Positions 47,101 through 61,000 of a stretch of 64,000 nt of DNA are shown here, piece after piece; positions within the stretch are counted from its first letter, which is position 1; every line of letters begins with the position of its first letter. Location: NCBI GenBank assembly GCA_036785705.1, contig JAWUZG010000018.1, positions 8,467,501 through 8,531,500 of the forward strand. The letters run 5' to 3'. Both the position numbers and the translations under genes were made by a program. The notes under the pieces were generated by a model, which was given only the letters and a program-made list of their open reading frames with translations, was not told where the DNA came from and did no database searches. Source of the DNA: Acanthornis magna. Its lineage: Eukaryota > Chordata > Aves > Passeriformes > Acanthizidae.

Positions 47101-47212
47101 CAACCTGAAAGCTGAGATTTGAGACAATCTCGAATTGAATGCTCTTTTACCAATCAGATTTCTTCTCTAGCAAAATCCATTCATGATGTGTTTGTGATGA
47201 TGAAAGATGAAG
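47101..47212 (+). other. Candidate exon A of an unidentified spliced transcript
   Basis: Acceptor after a pyrimidine-rich stretch (CCTTCTTCTCGTTACAG, ends 47100) and donor AAG/GTAAAT at 47212/47213. The frame that joins exon B has a TGA at 47113. A second good acceptor inside (TTTCTTCTCTAG, ends 47170) would skip it and give a fully open 42-nt exon. Codon phase at the donor is 1. Confidence 0.3.
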
Positions 47213-50200
47213 GTAAATAATAAATCTCACAGATACGCTTTTTCTTGCAAAACAATAAATACCCTGAATTTTAATTTTGTTTCAAATGGCCTGAAATCTC
47301 CACAAGACAGTTTTATTTGACTCTACATTCTGAAGAAGGATCACTTCTTCCATGTTGAACTCCATTACTTTGCTTGCTGTGGTGTAACGCAAGTCAACAT
47401 ATTTTAAAAGCATTTTCATTTAGACCAATTCACGCTGTTGAACTACAGAATTAATTATTCATGCAGTGCTATTAAACAGATAGGCAGATCTAAACAACTG
47501 AATTGCCTGATCCTTATTATTTGTCAAATAGTAAAATTTTAAAGATATTTTGTTCCAGTATCTGTTCTTTTCCTTTTATGTATGTGCTCTCTTGGTGTCT
47601 TCATCCAATTTCCATTCACCTATTGCTCCAATCACACATATTCGTACAGGGGTTTTCTTGTACCTCTTAATACAACACTAGCATATTAACACATTTCTGC
47701 ATTCTGTTTCACTTAAATTCAGTCTTGTCTCCAGAACTGCTTTGCTCTCTTCCTTGGTTTTAGAGAAAATGCTGATTCTGACATTTTTCGTAAGTGTCAC
47801 AATGGCACAGTTCTTTGGTGTGGATGAACATGAGTAAAACTGTGAAAAATCGTGTTCTATGCAAGGGCAAGTCCTGCAAAACTGAAGCTGTAGCTAACAT
47901 GATATATTTAAAGAGAGTGGAATAGAAAAATTAATCCCAAGAGCAAGAGGAATGCAATTAGCATACAGTACCCTATACTACATATAGGGTAGTGACACTG
48001 TCCGAGGTGAACACCTGGTTCCATGGAGAAGACACCAAAATTATTTACTGTACATCCATATGGAATCTTCACAGGGAGGTGAGTGGTTTCTTTGAATTTT
48101 TTGTTTAACATAGATATAAATCAGGTTTATTGTTGCTCTTCAAATACAGCTGCATCCTGCATATCCTTTGACATTAAAAAGCAGTTTTCAAGTACAAGCT
48201 AAAACAAAAACCCAGTGTAGACAGATAAGTAGGAGACAGCCACATGTCACCCATGTTTCTCTTTCATTTCTCCACTGCTTTCGTTCTTGTTAATGTGTTT
48301 ACTGTATACATACCATATTGACAGCCATGAAAATGAAAGCCTATTAATCATCAAAAAGAGGACTGGGTTATATGCCACACAATTCTTGAGATGAAATTTC
48401 AACTGGTTAAGAGCCAACAGAATATGGTCCGAAGGACCGTTTCCAAGAGAAACAACAGTGTGAGATTTCCATGCAGATGTCCTTCAGTCTCACTTTTGTG
48501 CCTCAGAGAGATAGGAATAGCCCATCCATGCATTAGTTAGCACATTATATTTTTTACTTTCTTCTGTTTTTTCTTTTCCTTTTTTTTTCCACCTGTGATA
48601 TAGACTAAGAGTTGAAACTGTAGATCTGTTTAGAAAACTTGGGTCTTAGCATCTCCCTGATGCACTTGACTGCACTCCAACCACAGCTCTTCATGCCCTG
48701 GTTTTCTTTCTAAGTTAAGATATGGTTTCATAACGGGAAAATTACTGGTTTTAGGCACACCATGTATTATCTTATACTATGCAGAATCAACCTCAGCTGG
48801 CCATTTTAGCAGCTTCACATTTCCAGAGAATTGCAGAGGGATCATATTGTTAATAATGGAGTTAATAAATGTTAATAAATGAGTCCATCAGTGATTTGGG
48901 AAAGCACCAGAAAGGAATTTCTGTTACACAACACAGAAAGGAGAGGTCACATTTTAAAGACCAGGATCAGCAAAGGGAATTAAGTTACAGATTCTGTCTC
49001 CAGTGATTCTGTATGCAGGTAAGTTGTTAGATCTGTATAATTATCCTAGTTACAACATTTGTGTAACCCCTTGGTCAGTCCAAAACCCTGTAGGTAGAAT
49101 TGAAAGCAAGAGCAACTATCCTTATTCCTTGGAGACCTCTCTAACTCAACTCTCCTACAATGGCATATAAAGATTTTGCACTTCTGCATGTTTTCTTATC
49201 TGACCTTGAGACTACCACAAAATGACTAAAAAGTCAATGTTATAACAGCAATGTGACCTCTAGAAAGGGCTTTCTATCACCTGGGACCTTTTTTCTCATC
49301 AATACAATGCAATATTTACATTGGGAGACTATAGCTGTTTCTTCAATTTTCAAGTTCCCCTCATTAATTTCCATATGAAAGTCTCAGCTTCTTTCAGTGG
49401 GTGTTGACATTTCTATTTCCAGAGGCAATAACTCTGGGATCTGCTCAGTCACACATGGACATGAATTTTGCATTCAGTGAGATTAGGGTGAAAGCTGTAG
49501 CCGTGTTCAGAGTAAATAACTGAGCAAAAAGTAGGTATTTTCTAGGTATTTAAACCTTGAATGACCTCCTGATTACCCCTCTGAAGAGAGAATACATCAG
49601 ATTTTGTGCCAAAGCCCAAAACAGGAGTTCCAGGGTAACCTGAAAAGCTACAGGTGCCGCTGCCTTGGCTTGTTAATATCACAGGACTGACTTTAACAGA
49701 AGAGGACTCCTTCATAGGAACTCTTCTTTCGAACACTCAGTTTCATCTTATTTGGTTTCATCATTCGTCAGAGAACACCTGCTCATTGGTCATTTTTGGA
49801 AGTCTTAACCTTCAACACAGAGAAAGAACCAAGAGTCTTGTATTTACTTTCTACTCCTTCCAAAATTAAGAAGCCTGGAGTTCTTACTGTTAAAATTTTA
49901 CATTTTCTATTTTGGGGGAGGGGGTTTGATGTAATAAAAAAAATCACATGCGTTTATACAAACATATGTGCATGGAATAAAATTAATGCTCAAAAGACTG
50001 TTTTAGTTAGCTAGCTGATATTAAAAACAACAACAACAAACCAAAAAAGTCAAGGCATTTATGAAGTAAAAGAATTTTACTGAAATCTCAAGCTGTTATA
50101 TTGCTTCCCTTATCTTCTTCCAATATGGAAAATGGATTGACTCTGATTAAGAGTGTTATTGAGGATAAGAATGTAAGTAAGTGAATACAGTTAACAAGCT

Positions 50201-51604
50201 TTGATGGATGATGCAATACATATTTTTCTTACTAAAACACAGCTAGAAATAAAGTCTCCAGCTTTAGTACACCATAGCAGTAGTTCATGAGTAACCTGTT
50301 TTCTCACATTAATTTGAAGTTGGCAGGGTTCCATTGTATAATGTTGACTTTGGAGTGAACTCCCTCAAAGCTCTCTTGAAGACATTAACTTTCAATTTCA
50401 AAACTGCTGTAGAGGAAAAGAGATATTGGATCTTCTTGGAATAGTTATGCTGTGAGGGCAACGCTGTTATTGCTCCTGGGTTAGAAACTGTGCTGAGAAG
50501 ACTCACAGCCTGTTGAGAACATCTTGCATTTGGACTGAACTCTCAGTACTCTCTGCTCAGAAACTGCTGTAGAAAATGAATAGTGTACCAACTATCTTCA
50601 TCACTAATAATCTGTCTACAGTACTAAAAATATGGAAGGGGAAAAAACTGTGAAAGTGTTCACTACAAATAAATCAGCAATTAGAAGCAGAAGTGTGAAC
50701 CTCTTGCTTTAAAAATTTACACAGTAAAGTGATGAAAAGGCTCTGTCTTAATTTTTTTATCATTTCAGGAAACCTTGATATAACTGCTGGAGGAAGAGCC
50801 CAAAAGTCATCTTGAGGCTCATAAACTGTTTTTTGAACCTTTTAGTAGGCATATTTTGGGTTTTGCAGACTGAAGACTGCAGGTAGCACAAATGACAGCA
50901 CTCAGAACATGTGTGTTCAGTGCTGGCCTTGCTGCAGCTCCTAGACCATGCAATATCTCCTCAAAACTACCTCTGGTGCTCCAGCACTGGGATCGAGGAT
51001 TGTGCAGAGTTCCTGAGGGTGATGTTCACTGAACTGCAGTGACCAAGAGGCAGTAAGACCACACCATTTTCACTCATCAAACCAAATTACACATTCTGAG
51101 GAAGAGTTTCTTGGCTTGGGCTCACCCTGGGCTGCAAACCTGTGTTGCTGGGGCAGGCCTGAGCTACCGATGCTCATGTATGACACAGCACTATGCACCC
51201 TATCAGTCTGGGTCTTGCTTTAAAGTTTCTTCATCATACTTCATGACATAAACTGAATATGTTCTGAGAGCTCTCTGATTTAAAGGGAGACAATGCTCAA
51301 CCCACCACAGCCCTTTAGATATCTTTGTGTCAAGAAATACCGAAATTCATATCCTCTTGAATAACTCTTAAAGTATCATTATGTTGGTGTTCTCCAAATT
51401 CTACTTTCCAAACTTAAATATAAAGCTTTATTCTTCCCTCTTAAAAGAAATATCATATCATAAGAGGTTTCTCATACAATCATAAGTGACTGGCTAGTGG
51501 TAGAAGCAATACAATATAACATCCAACCAGACATTTTAAGTCTCAGGGCTTAAAGACAGTAATTCTGGGTACTAAAGTATTCCCTTACTTTTTTCACTTT
51601 GTAG
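47213..51604. other. Non-coding host DNA or intron
   Basis: Would be an intron if the candidate exons at 47.1 and 51.6 kb are real. A consensus donor (GCAG/GTAAGT) occurs at 49018/49019, without a clear exon. No other feature recognised. Confidence 0.4.
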
Positions 51605-51654
51605 CTGCACTGAAGTTTGCAGCACACTCAACATTCAAAAAGTTGGAAGATCAG
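51605..51654 (+). other. Candidate exon B of the same transcript
   Basis: Acceptor CTTTTTTCACTTTGTAG ends at 51604; donor CAG/GTAAGC at 51654/51655 is close to consensus. Its 50 nt take phase 1 from exon A to phase 0 without a stop, and the translated part includes KFAAHSTFKKLEDQ. Confidence 0.32.
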
Positions 51655-52629
51655 GTAAGCCCTCCTAAAAACTCTTCTGTTCTATTGAACCACCTCAGAA
51701 ATAAATAACAATATAATATGCTGCTTCAAGGTGTTACTAACACTATAAGAGTTTACAGATATTCTTTGCCAATTAAGTTGGTCAGAGACCGCAGCTTTCT
51801 ATCACAAACCCAAAAACTGAGAACAGGCCTGCCATAGCTTGCCATAAGACAAGAATCTACTGTCTGCAGGAAACTGACTGTGTGGCTCACGAAGTGAGGA
51901 GGAGAGATGCTGAAGAGGGAGACAAGGGATAGTTTCTTACAGAGAACAAAAATGTTATATAAATAAACGCTGTAATAAATGGGAACACAGAAAGAAAGAA
52001 AAAAGAACAATCCAGTAGGGCATAGATAAAAAACCCTAGCATATATTTTAGACACAACCTGGCAGGAAAGAGAATACAAATATGCCAAAATTAATATACT
52101 GCAGCAGAATGCCAGTTTTATTCTGCCCATTCATCACTACATATTACTTCATATCCTGTTGATAAAAAAGGATGCTTTTGTGGGTTCAGTGATACTCCTG
52201 GAGGAAAGTTGCACTGGGGACTGAGAAGTCTGAATAATCAAAACATGAGAGATGGGAAACATTTGTAAAGCACATCTCAACACAACAAACTGCTGGGAAA
52301 ACCACTCTCAAAAATATTTGCTAATGACTGTCTCCAAAGGCTTTCTGGGCAAGGTGGCCCTTTGTGCAGGAAAAGATGGAGCTGCAAACCTCACCTTGCC
52401 CTGCTCAGTGTGAACCTACACTGCCCAGTCCTGCTGCATCTTTTGTTTTGGACACATGCTGCCTCCTGGCTCTCCCTCCTTCCCCTTTGGATCACACTGC
52501 CCCCTGACATCTTTTACAGCTTCTGATGTGATTGATGACTAACTCACTTCAATTAAAATGAGTTTTCTTAAATGGTTTGAAATAACATGTGTAGTATAAT
52601 TCCTCTCTTTGTCTGTTTCTTCCTAACAG
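51655..52629. other. Possible intron between candidate exons B and C
   Basis: Begins GTAAGC and ends with a pyrimidine tract and CAG. Contains a 125-codon minus-strand frame (51753-52130), hydrophobic but without domain or splice support. Confidence 0.35.
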
Positions 52630-52721
52630 GTTATGAAGCAATCAGGAAGCTGCATCAGATGGGAAACCTAAAGAGAAAATTACACAGGAAAAGGTTAGAC
52701 CAGAAAGACAATTGAAATAAA
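52630..52721 (+). other. Candidate last exon C with polyadenylation signal
   Basis: An excellent acceptor (CTCTTTGTCTGTTTCTTCCTAACAG) ends at 52629. The frame from exon B continues for 13 codons to TAA at 52669-52671, and AATAAA follows at 52716-52721. A second frame through exon C is also open and could leave by a weak donor near 52693. Function unknown. Confidence 0.32.
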
Positions 52722-54696
52722 GTCCAGGAGCCATAGTCTCCTCAGGTCTTAGGGGCAGCACAGTGTCTTAGATGACATAAACACAGGAATTTCCCACCCA
52801 GGGAGTCCTTCTGGTCCAGCTAATTCATTCTTGAGTGTCCATCACAAATAACTGCCCTTCATCTGCACTGTGCAACACCAGATTTGTATCATGTATCAAT
52901 TACTCAGTGATGGGAACCAAGTCAAGATTAAACACAAGATATTTTCCATTTGTTTCCAGTCTGCTGTGCTGCCTTTATCACCAAAGAGTATAGTATGTAA
53001 TAAGCTTTTAATTTTGTTGTTAATAGACAATTGCAGAAAATAATCTGTAGGTCACAATGCCAATCTGAGAAGTCAAACCTAGTGATATGCCAGGACTTGA
53101 TTTCAAGGTGGAAGATCTCTAGACTTAAAACAACCTGTAAAAACTGAACTTTTGGAAGGCAAAAGATTGAAGGTGTAGTCAGTAAAGCAGTTTTCTTCCA
53201 GAATTACTCATAACCGTCACACAGTTACAAGCTTGCTTTGAACAAATGTCTAGAAAGGAGGCACGAATCCAGTGAAAGATTTTCTGATTGTCTGCTTTGC
53301 TATGAGGCAGTCTAAGTCTGAGTCAGCCAACTACAAGGCTATGTCTACAGTAAGAAATCTGGATTTTTGTTTCTGCGGAGAAATTTGTGCATGGATCACA
53401 CATGAAGGGGGTGTGTCAGTCAGAATAAAACCAAATTTCAGAATGTTGTTCATACATAATGAAATTATTTTTCCCAGAATTCCTTTGTTGTGCAAACTCA
53501 GATGCCAAGATCCAGTCAGTGAGATGCCAAGATCCAAACAGTCCTGTGTGAGCAGACTAGGACCTTGGCAGGAAAAGGAAACCTTTTATGAAATACATGT
53601 GGTGGTGTCAGAAATTGTTAATGGCTACTCTGAGCACATCCTCTATTCTCATCTCCTTAGAACTCATTGCCAGAGTAGAGATGCAGCGCACCTCTCTACT
53701 GTCCATGTATATAAGCATAGGTGTAATATTCTACCCAAAAAAATTTGCCTTCATTTTGCATTGCAAAAGTTCTGACTTCTTTTTAGGGCATGCTCTGACA
53801 TTAATTATACTCTCTCTGTATATCAGTGTCTCACACATCTGAAGGAAGAAAAGAATACTATACAGACCCTGGACCACAGTTTCTGTGCCGAAAATGTAAC
53901 ATTTTAAAAAATGCAGTTAATATGATTTTGATATTTTGTAAAAAAATTAATATGTGACAGGAAAAAAGAAATGCTGAAAGCTCCTTCCTCTTATAATGAT
54001 AAGCCATCTCCTTCAGAAATAATAGCAGCGTTTTCCTGATCATGTTAATTCTATCCTCTATAAGCTACACTATAATTGGAAGACACTAAAGAAACTGAAG
54101 ATGTTTTTTAACCATGACTTTGGAACAACTTCTACATAGATACATCTTATTCTAACACTTACTCTAACAGTGAAGGATTTGTACTTTTACAGTGGCTCAA
54201 AACTTCATGTATTCACAAGGGAATTGTGTAAATTAAAGATACAAATTAGTAAAGTAAAGTTTGAGTTCAAGGTTCATAATAATTTCAAGTCTGTCCATCA
54301 TGACTGGTAGGTGATCCATTGTGGTCCCAGAGCTGATCACTTGGCCCACACCATAAAATATTATCCCACAGGTTTTGCTAGTTGTTAGACCCATTCTACT
54401 TTGGTACTATTCCTTCTGGTAGCCCTTCCGGAGTTCTTGCTATGTCACTTAGCATATGTGCATTTTAATGACACTGAAAATCTAAGGATCCTATATGAAT
54501 CTGATTTGCATTCAGTTACTTTTTAATGACCTCATTAGCATTCCTTTTTTATCCTTCAATAGCGATTATTTAAATCAGAACCTTTTTGTTTTAATGGAGT
54601 GCTGTCAAAGAGATGGGAGGACTTTGGGTTATCTCTCCAGACATACCTTGGATAGAAAAGGTCAGTGCTACCGTAGCTAAGCTGCAGAACTCATGG
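52722..54696. other. Non-coding host DNA
   Basis: A 167-codon open frame (53272-53775, plus) has no domain, and GATGCCAAGATCCA is tandemly duplicated at 53501-53536 inside it. No gene recognised. Confidence 0.45.
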
Positions 54697-54935
54697 AATC
54701 ATAGAAGGGTTGTAAGGGGACCTTGAAGCTAGTTCCAACCTTCCTGCCATGGGCAGGGACACCTTCCACTAGACCAGGTTGCTCAGAGCCCCATCCAACC
54801 TGGCCTTGAACATCTCCAAGGATGGAACATTAACAAGTTCCCCGGGCAACCTCTTCCAGTGTCTCACCACCCTCAAAGTAAAGAATTTTTTCCTAATATC
54901 TAATATAAACCTACATTCTTTGAGTTTGAATCCAT
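54697..54935 (-). mobile_element. CR1 LINE fragment, 3' end
   Basis: Plus-strand text is the reverse complement of the CR1 3' end: GGAATCATAGAAGGG, GGGCAGGGACACCTTCCACT, ACCAGGTTGCTCAGAGCCCC and CTCACCACCCTC. Less diverged than the copy at 27 kb. Confidence 0.93.
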
Positions 54936-57900
54936 GTGTGATTGGCTTTCAGGGCCAATTAGATACCTGTCTGCTTCTTGAGCACCCCAGCTGATAGGTT
55001 ATCATTATCTACTACTGCTGAAGTAACTTTTTCTGCCACTTCTCCTATCAAGGGAATAACCTCTAAAGTACAATGGTGAGGCAGTGAAGTCTGCAGCTCA
55101 CAAGTTAGAATCACCTCAGCCTGTCTGTTGGAACACGAATTAAGACAAGAACAAAGCAATTGACCATACTGGTTCAGTTCAACATTGTCTCTTCAACAGA
55201 CACAAACTCTCTAAGTCACTATTGTGTCTATAAGACACCAGTCTCTAATCCAAAATTTGGATCCTCAAAACTTTTACTTAGCTTCTGCCTGGCTCTATGG
55301 ACACATCCATCCTATAGAGAGAAAGGGTTTGCCCCCAGTGAATGTATATATGTGTGCCTGAATGGAAGATCCTGGGCATGATAATGCTATTCAGGCAGCT
55401 GCCACAATACAGCAGGATGCATATAGCAGATGTTCTTCTCCCAGTGATCCACAACCCCTAAAATTCCTTGCACTGATCTTGGCAGTAATCTGTGCTCTCT
55501 CCTTTTTGTCAGTAGTTGGCAGCTAGATATCTATCCAGAAAATGAAAAACCAGAATCAATTCTGTCTAATAGCAGGAATATCTACATCTTTGCTTCCAAA
55601 GTCAAGATCACCACCAAGTGCACAACAGGTGTGTGATTCACTTAGTCTTTAAGGTCTTGTTATAGGAAAATTCAGTGTGGGCTGAGGGAAACAGTAAAGC
55701 AACTGGAACTCAAAAATGTACCTTGCATACTAGCCTAGAAACTCAGTCTTATTCTTCTAAGGTTTATTCAAACCACTGAATATATTAAGAGAGAGGGCTG
55801 TCAAAAGTACTTCCCAAATTTACTCAAATTCTTGGCCACATGCTTGACCAGTTGCGATTTTGGATATTGTCCTAGTGCAGCAGGCAACATCAAGCTGAGA
55901 CCCGAAATAGGACAAAGGCACTTTTTGCATCCATGCGAAGTTGTCTTAGGTGTCTGGATAATTATTAATTGTTCTGGTTCACCCAGGCCTTTGTGATTGC
56001 TGTTTGCCTCAGGAAAAACTACAGTCTCCTCCAGGCTGTAAACCAAACCAAGCCTCTTTCTTATGTCCTTGCTTGCAGTTATTTTGTGGTGCAAAAACTG
56101 CAGCCCTCCCCATTCTTATCACACTGCAGTTTGTTAGCTTGAGGATTGCAATGTGTCCTGGATGAAATGTATTAGCTGAAGTTACAGTTCCAGGAAAGAC
56201 TGCCATCTTTGCATAAATTTACAGTTATTTTTTTTTAAATGTGCTGTACAGACAGACTTTGGTATTCTGATCTGTTTTCAATATTCATCTTTTCTTTTCA
56301 AAATGTCAGAGCAGAGGGAGGACTTCACGGTTAAAATTACAGCTACATTCGGACTGATTTTAAATGAATAATGGAGAGTATGTATCATGTTGTCTGGGAA
56401 TAATGTTAGAGCCACTGAAAACTGTGGTTTCTGACTCCCAGGATTTCTGGTGCTATTATTTAATGACTGAGTTCTACGAAGACAAAGAACATCTTCCAGC
56501 TGAATTCGGGTAACTGCAAAGTCAGGCATGAAAGAGGCTGAAGCAAAGACAGCTCAGCACAGCACAGTGCTTTAATCTATCTTTTACAACATTCACTAGA
56601 GAGCTCTGTCTATATCACCACATCATTCCTGGATTTTTTTTATTTTGAGAACTACCTAAAACACACTGGCAGCCTAAAGTACAAGGATCATTGATTTTTG
56701 CTAACCTAACTGAGGGCTTTGGGCTACAGAATTAGACTACTAAATCACAGAGCACTAAGCTCTATACCTGCAAGGCACTGCACCTCTTTTATATAAGAAT
56801 TTTTGTAAGTTTTCTGAGTCAGAACCTGTTGTGCAGGGATAACAATATTTTTTGCCTGAAGAAGAGCCATGAGAGGGTCCTTTCATGACAAGCATAGTAG
56901 AGATCCTTGGTAAGAGAGGCTGATCTACGAAGTTATAATAAAAATGTGAGACGAAAAGTACTGTTTCTTGATTTGGAAAAATATTTGAGATTTTAGAATA
57001 AATGTCAAAATAAAAAGAGAATCTTATTTTGAAAATGGATCTCTTTTGTTCATCATACGTCATAGTAGTTTTGAGAATTATATTTTTCTTTTGACTTTTA
57101 AATACAAGTTATTAATATTTCACTTACTAATATGATTAAGCCCAGGTCCTTTTCCAGTAAAGAACAGGTTCATTACCTCAGAAAATATCAACATTGACTT
57201 CTCAAACTTTTAGCAATTGTAGTTTCCGTGACAGGACATTTACTAACAACAAAATGGTTTACCGATCACTCTGGAAAGTTGCAAACTGCCTCTAATGCAC
57301 TGAATATTTGTATCTAGTTAAGGAACTATCCCATCCAGGGCTTACCAAACCACTCCTCTCTTATCAAAACCACACTTAAAAGAAGTATCTATAAACTTTC
57401 CCACAAGCTAAGCCCACACACAAAGAAGAATGAAAACCAAGAAGTGGATTTTAGAACAATTGGTTAATATTCTAGATCTGAGAGGAGACCTGAGGCTGAG
57501 ATTACACAACAAAATTTGGAGCCATTAACATCAGCAATGAAACACCACTTTGAGAAAGGCATGCTTTTGATGACCATTTTCATTTAAAAAGCCCACCACT
57601 TGAAAATGAGTTTTATTTACAACAGCTGCCCTCTGAATTTATAAAACAGTCTTCCTCTGGTGATCAGCATTTTAATCTTTCCTCAATAAACATTGCTAAA
57701 CATCACTGAGTGCTTCAACAGACGGTAGAGTGGCCTTGAGTTTTTGGGAAATTAAATGAAATTGATAAGCATTTTTGTAGATAGCTGTGAAAAAGATTGA
57801 TATGTCACAGCACTTCTGATAAGAGTGAGGGACAGCCTTCACAGCTTAACAAACACTGTTATACAAAAAGCAAAAGAAAATTACATATTTAGGGTAATTG

Positions 57901-57961
57901 ATTGAGAGAGACCCCATTGCCACTTAAAATCTGTTCCAGTTGCATCCCACACATTCACATA
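54936..57961. other. Non-coding host DNA
   Basis: No gene or repeat recognised. Minus-strand frames near 55.0 and 56.0 kb lack supporting signals. Confidence 0.45.
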
Positions 57962-58088
57962 ATATTGAGTAGGAAGGCACCCACAAGGATCATGGAGTTC
58001 AACTTTTCAGTAAATGCCCCATACAGGGATTGAAACCACAATTACTAGCACCATTATCAGTACCACGCTCTAACCAACTGAGCTGGTC
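57962..58088 (-). mobile_element. tRNA-Ile-derived SINE, TguSINE1-like
   Basis: On the minus strand the head reads AGCTCAGTTGGTTAGAGCGT (A box of tRNA-Ile type) and then GGTTTCAATCCCTGT (B-box/T-loop region). The tail has CTCCATGATCCTTGTGGGT and CCTTCCTACTCA, the end typical of CR1 elements. A tRNA-Ile head with a CR1 tail is the known plan of TguSINE1 of passerines. The copy is diverged and not a functional tRNA gene. Confidence 0.75.
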
Positions 58089-61000
58089 TCAACTCATCAG
58101 TGACGGAAAACTAATAGCTCCAAAATGCCCCTGAAATGATTTGGTGATCTTAGCTCAGGTGGCAGTGTCGGTGGGGTCAGAGAGCACACCTTGTCCCCAG
58201 GCAGGTTTGGCACTGCCTTGGTGTGGCACAGCTGCTCAAGGGGGAGCAGGTCCCAAGGGCGGTGTGGCTGGGCAGGTAATACATGCGTTGTTACCTTTCA
58301 CAGCCTTTGTCAGTGTTTCATTTAATGGTATTTTAGCCATTGAGACAATGTCAATTACCCTAAATATGTAATTCTTGAGGGACGTCATACCATTTCTCTT
58401 GACCAATCCAAGTGATATGTGCTTTAAGGAAAGGCTCCTCTCCTTCCAAAACATGTGATTTTGTTAATTTAAGTCTAACCCCTTACTCACTGGATTTTGC
58501 TAAAAAAATTCTATTCAAAATGTACATTTGCAAATATGAAATGCACCAGAATTTAGACAACAATCCCAGGCTATTCTTTCCTCACTGTATTTATAACTTC
58601 AGAAATAATTTCTGTTATAAATCCTTACTTTAAATGGTTTTTATTTAGTCTCAAAATATATATTTCTGAAGGGTGTGCAAATTTGAACAATTTCTAAAGT
58701 ATGTTCAAAGTTTCAAGATTACTGTATTTTATTTATGAATCAAAAATTTGTGTATTTCCTAAACAACAAATAGAGATCTAACTTCAATTCTCTGCGAACA
58801 ACTGTAGTGCACTCCATTGCACCTTAGTTCGGAACTGACAAGAAGAACTTCTCTTTACATAATAATAATAATGGATATGTACATGATCAGCTACCTGTAC
58901 TGTATATTTTAGATATGATTTGACTTCCACATGGATGTACTGGCATCTTCAGTGCAGGAAATTGAAGACAGCATACATTTGATCAGTTTTGAAGTGTTTA
59001 CATAGACATTGTCTAATCTCCTTGAACACTGTCAAAATATGTAAAGTGGTTTTACAGTGGCCTAGATTCTTAGTAAGGTGGTAAATGTTAAATTACCAGT
59101 ATTGTGCTAATTTGTCTGCAATCTTTCTACATTAAATTTTAAAAAATATTTTAATTAATCTTTCACCTTTATTTAGTTTCGACAATTTCCTGTTCATGCA
59201 TAATATAGGGACATGGGCACACATGCATTCTTTTCAAGGTATTTTGCTTCAGTTCATCTGAAAGATTTCTAATTATTTTTAGTTCATTTGAAATAAAATG
59301 GCCAAACTGAGCTGAAAAATGTTTCCAACCAGCTTTAAAGCTGTATGTAAACTACTCTTCAAACTGATCAGGTGCACCTCTTCCTTGTAGACAATTTCCA
59401 GCTCATAGGATAAGAAACACCATTTTCCATGTATACAGGGCCCTGGACACAAATCCTTGAAAATGTTGCCCTTAAAATTTATTCTGAAGTTCATTGTAGC
59501 TGTAGCATAATGCATTTACCGACATGCTTTAGTACAGTAAATGCCTTTTGGGCCATCTCATTCCATTCCATAATTGTTTTCTGGGGAAACCCTTACCCTC
59601 TACTTGATTTATGCAATACAGATGGTTGGTAAAACTTGAATTTTTATTGATGCATAGTAATATCTTTCTCAGCACCCTTAAAGAAAGTGACATAATTCTT
59701 TAAGACATAATATTACGCTTAGGAATTGCTCTAGAGGGTCATCAATCTTTTGTGAAACTCTTCCAGCATTCTGCTAGTGTTAAATAAACCATGACCAGAA
59801 TGAAATTCAAAATAGTTTGAGTGATTTCTGCAAAATGTTCTCCATTTGCCAATTATGTAGCACTATATTTCATCCTATCAGTTATTCATTATTCTTTGCT
59901 AAAAATACAGCAATGGCAAGGGATTTTTGTGAGTTCCAGAAGAATTACAGATGACCTACTTCATGAAAACGAGGCATTATTTTAGAAAACATGACAAAGC
60001 TGATAACTAAGTGATGATGAAGTGGTATTTGTTTATAATTTTTGTTTTCTTGAAAAGAAACAATATTCAAGCCCAGTGGGAAGTGTTTGCTCAAAGACAT
60101 TTTCTAAAAAGTGTCTTCTGAAATTGTCTTCTAAAAAGGGTCTTCTGAGCTTATGCTCAATTCACACTCCATCCTGATGGTCCTTAGCTGGTACCAGAGT
60201 TCCAAAAGGTAAAGCACAAAAGAAATAAGCATACTCTAAATATGTTAGTCTGATATCAAAAAAGGCCATACCAATGTCATGTTCCTTCTTCACAAATCTG
60301 CTTGAAATACTTTATTTGCTACCATGTTCATAACCTTGCTCTGCCACCTCCTCATGCCAACTTTTCCTTTGGATTTGTCATTTTAGCTCAAATGCTAAGC
60401 TGGGACTTTTAAATACAGTCTGAGTTCAGCTGGCTAAAATTCATTTTAAAGCATTCTAGGCATTTTTATAGTTGGGGGTGTTTTGACCTAGATTCAAACC
60501 TCAAAGGAACTTCCTTTCATGTCCCACATCCCCAAGAGCTCTGACCCAGGGATAATGATGTTCCCCAAGAGCCTGGCTCTGCCTTCTGCAGATTGAAGGC
60601 ATCAGACTGGACCTTGAAGAGTTCTTTGCCCATACAGAAAGCTAAGGAACGTGTTTAAAGCTCCAATGTGAGGTTTAACATAGAAAATAAAAGCAAAGCC
60701 CTAAAATAAGTTAATAAGGTGGGTGCAGTGGGAAGGCAAAGGCTTGGTGTTATTTTTTCTTTGTCATTCTCTTTTCTGGCCCCATAGGTAACCTTGTCCC
60801 AGTTTAACAGGGAAAAAAATCTTGATGTTGCTCACAGTATGTTACATACCTTCCTTATTACCACTGAAAATCAGAACACACTGACATAGAAGAAGGTTAT
60901 GTTTTGAAATATCTCCATTTTTTTCAGACTTCCCTTACTAGTTGATCTCTCACTACTGTCTCTTTGATATGAAGAGAGAACAGCTATGAGAGGGAACATT

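Noticed and set aside
49003..49024. Consensus splice donor GCAG/GTAAGT
   Set aside because: No matching exon of compatible phase could be drawn between the candidate exons at 47.1 and 51.6 kb.
53272..53775. 167-codon plus-strand open frame
   Set aside because: No domain, and it includes a small tandem duplication; likely chance.
58020..58088. Possible tRNA-Ile gene on the minus strand
   Set aside because: The tRNA-like part is mutated, lacks a full cloverleaf and is joined to a CR1-like tail, so it is a SINE.
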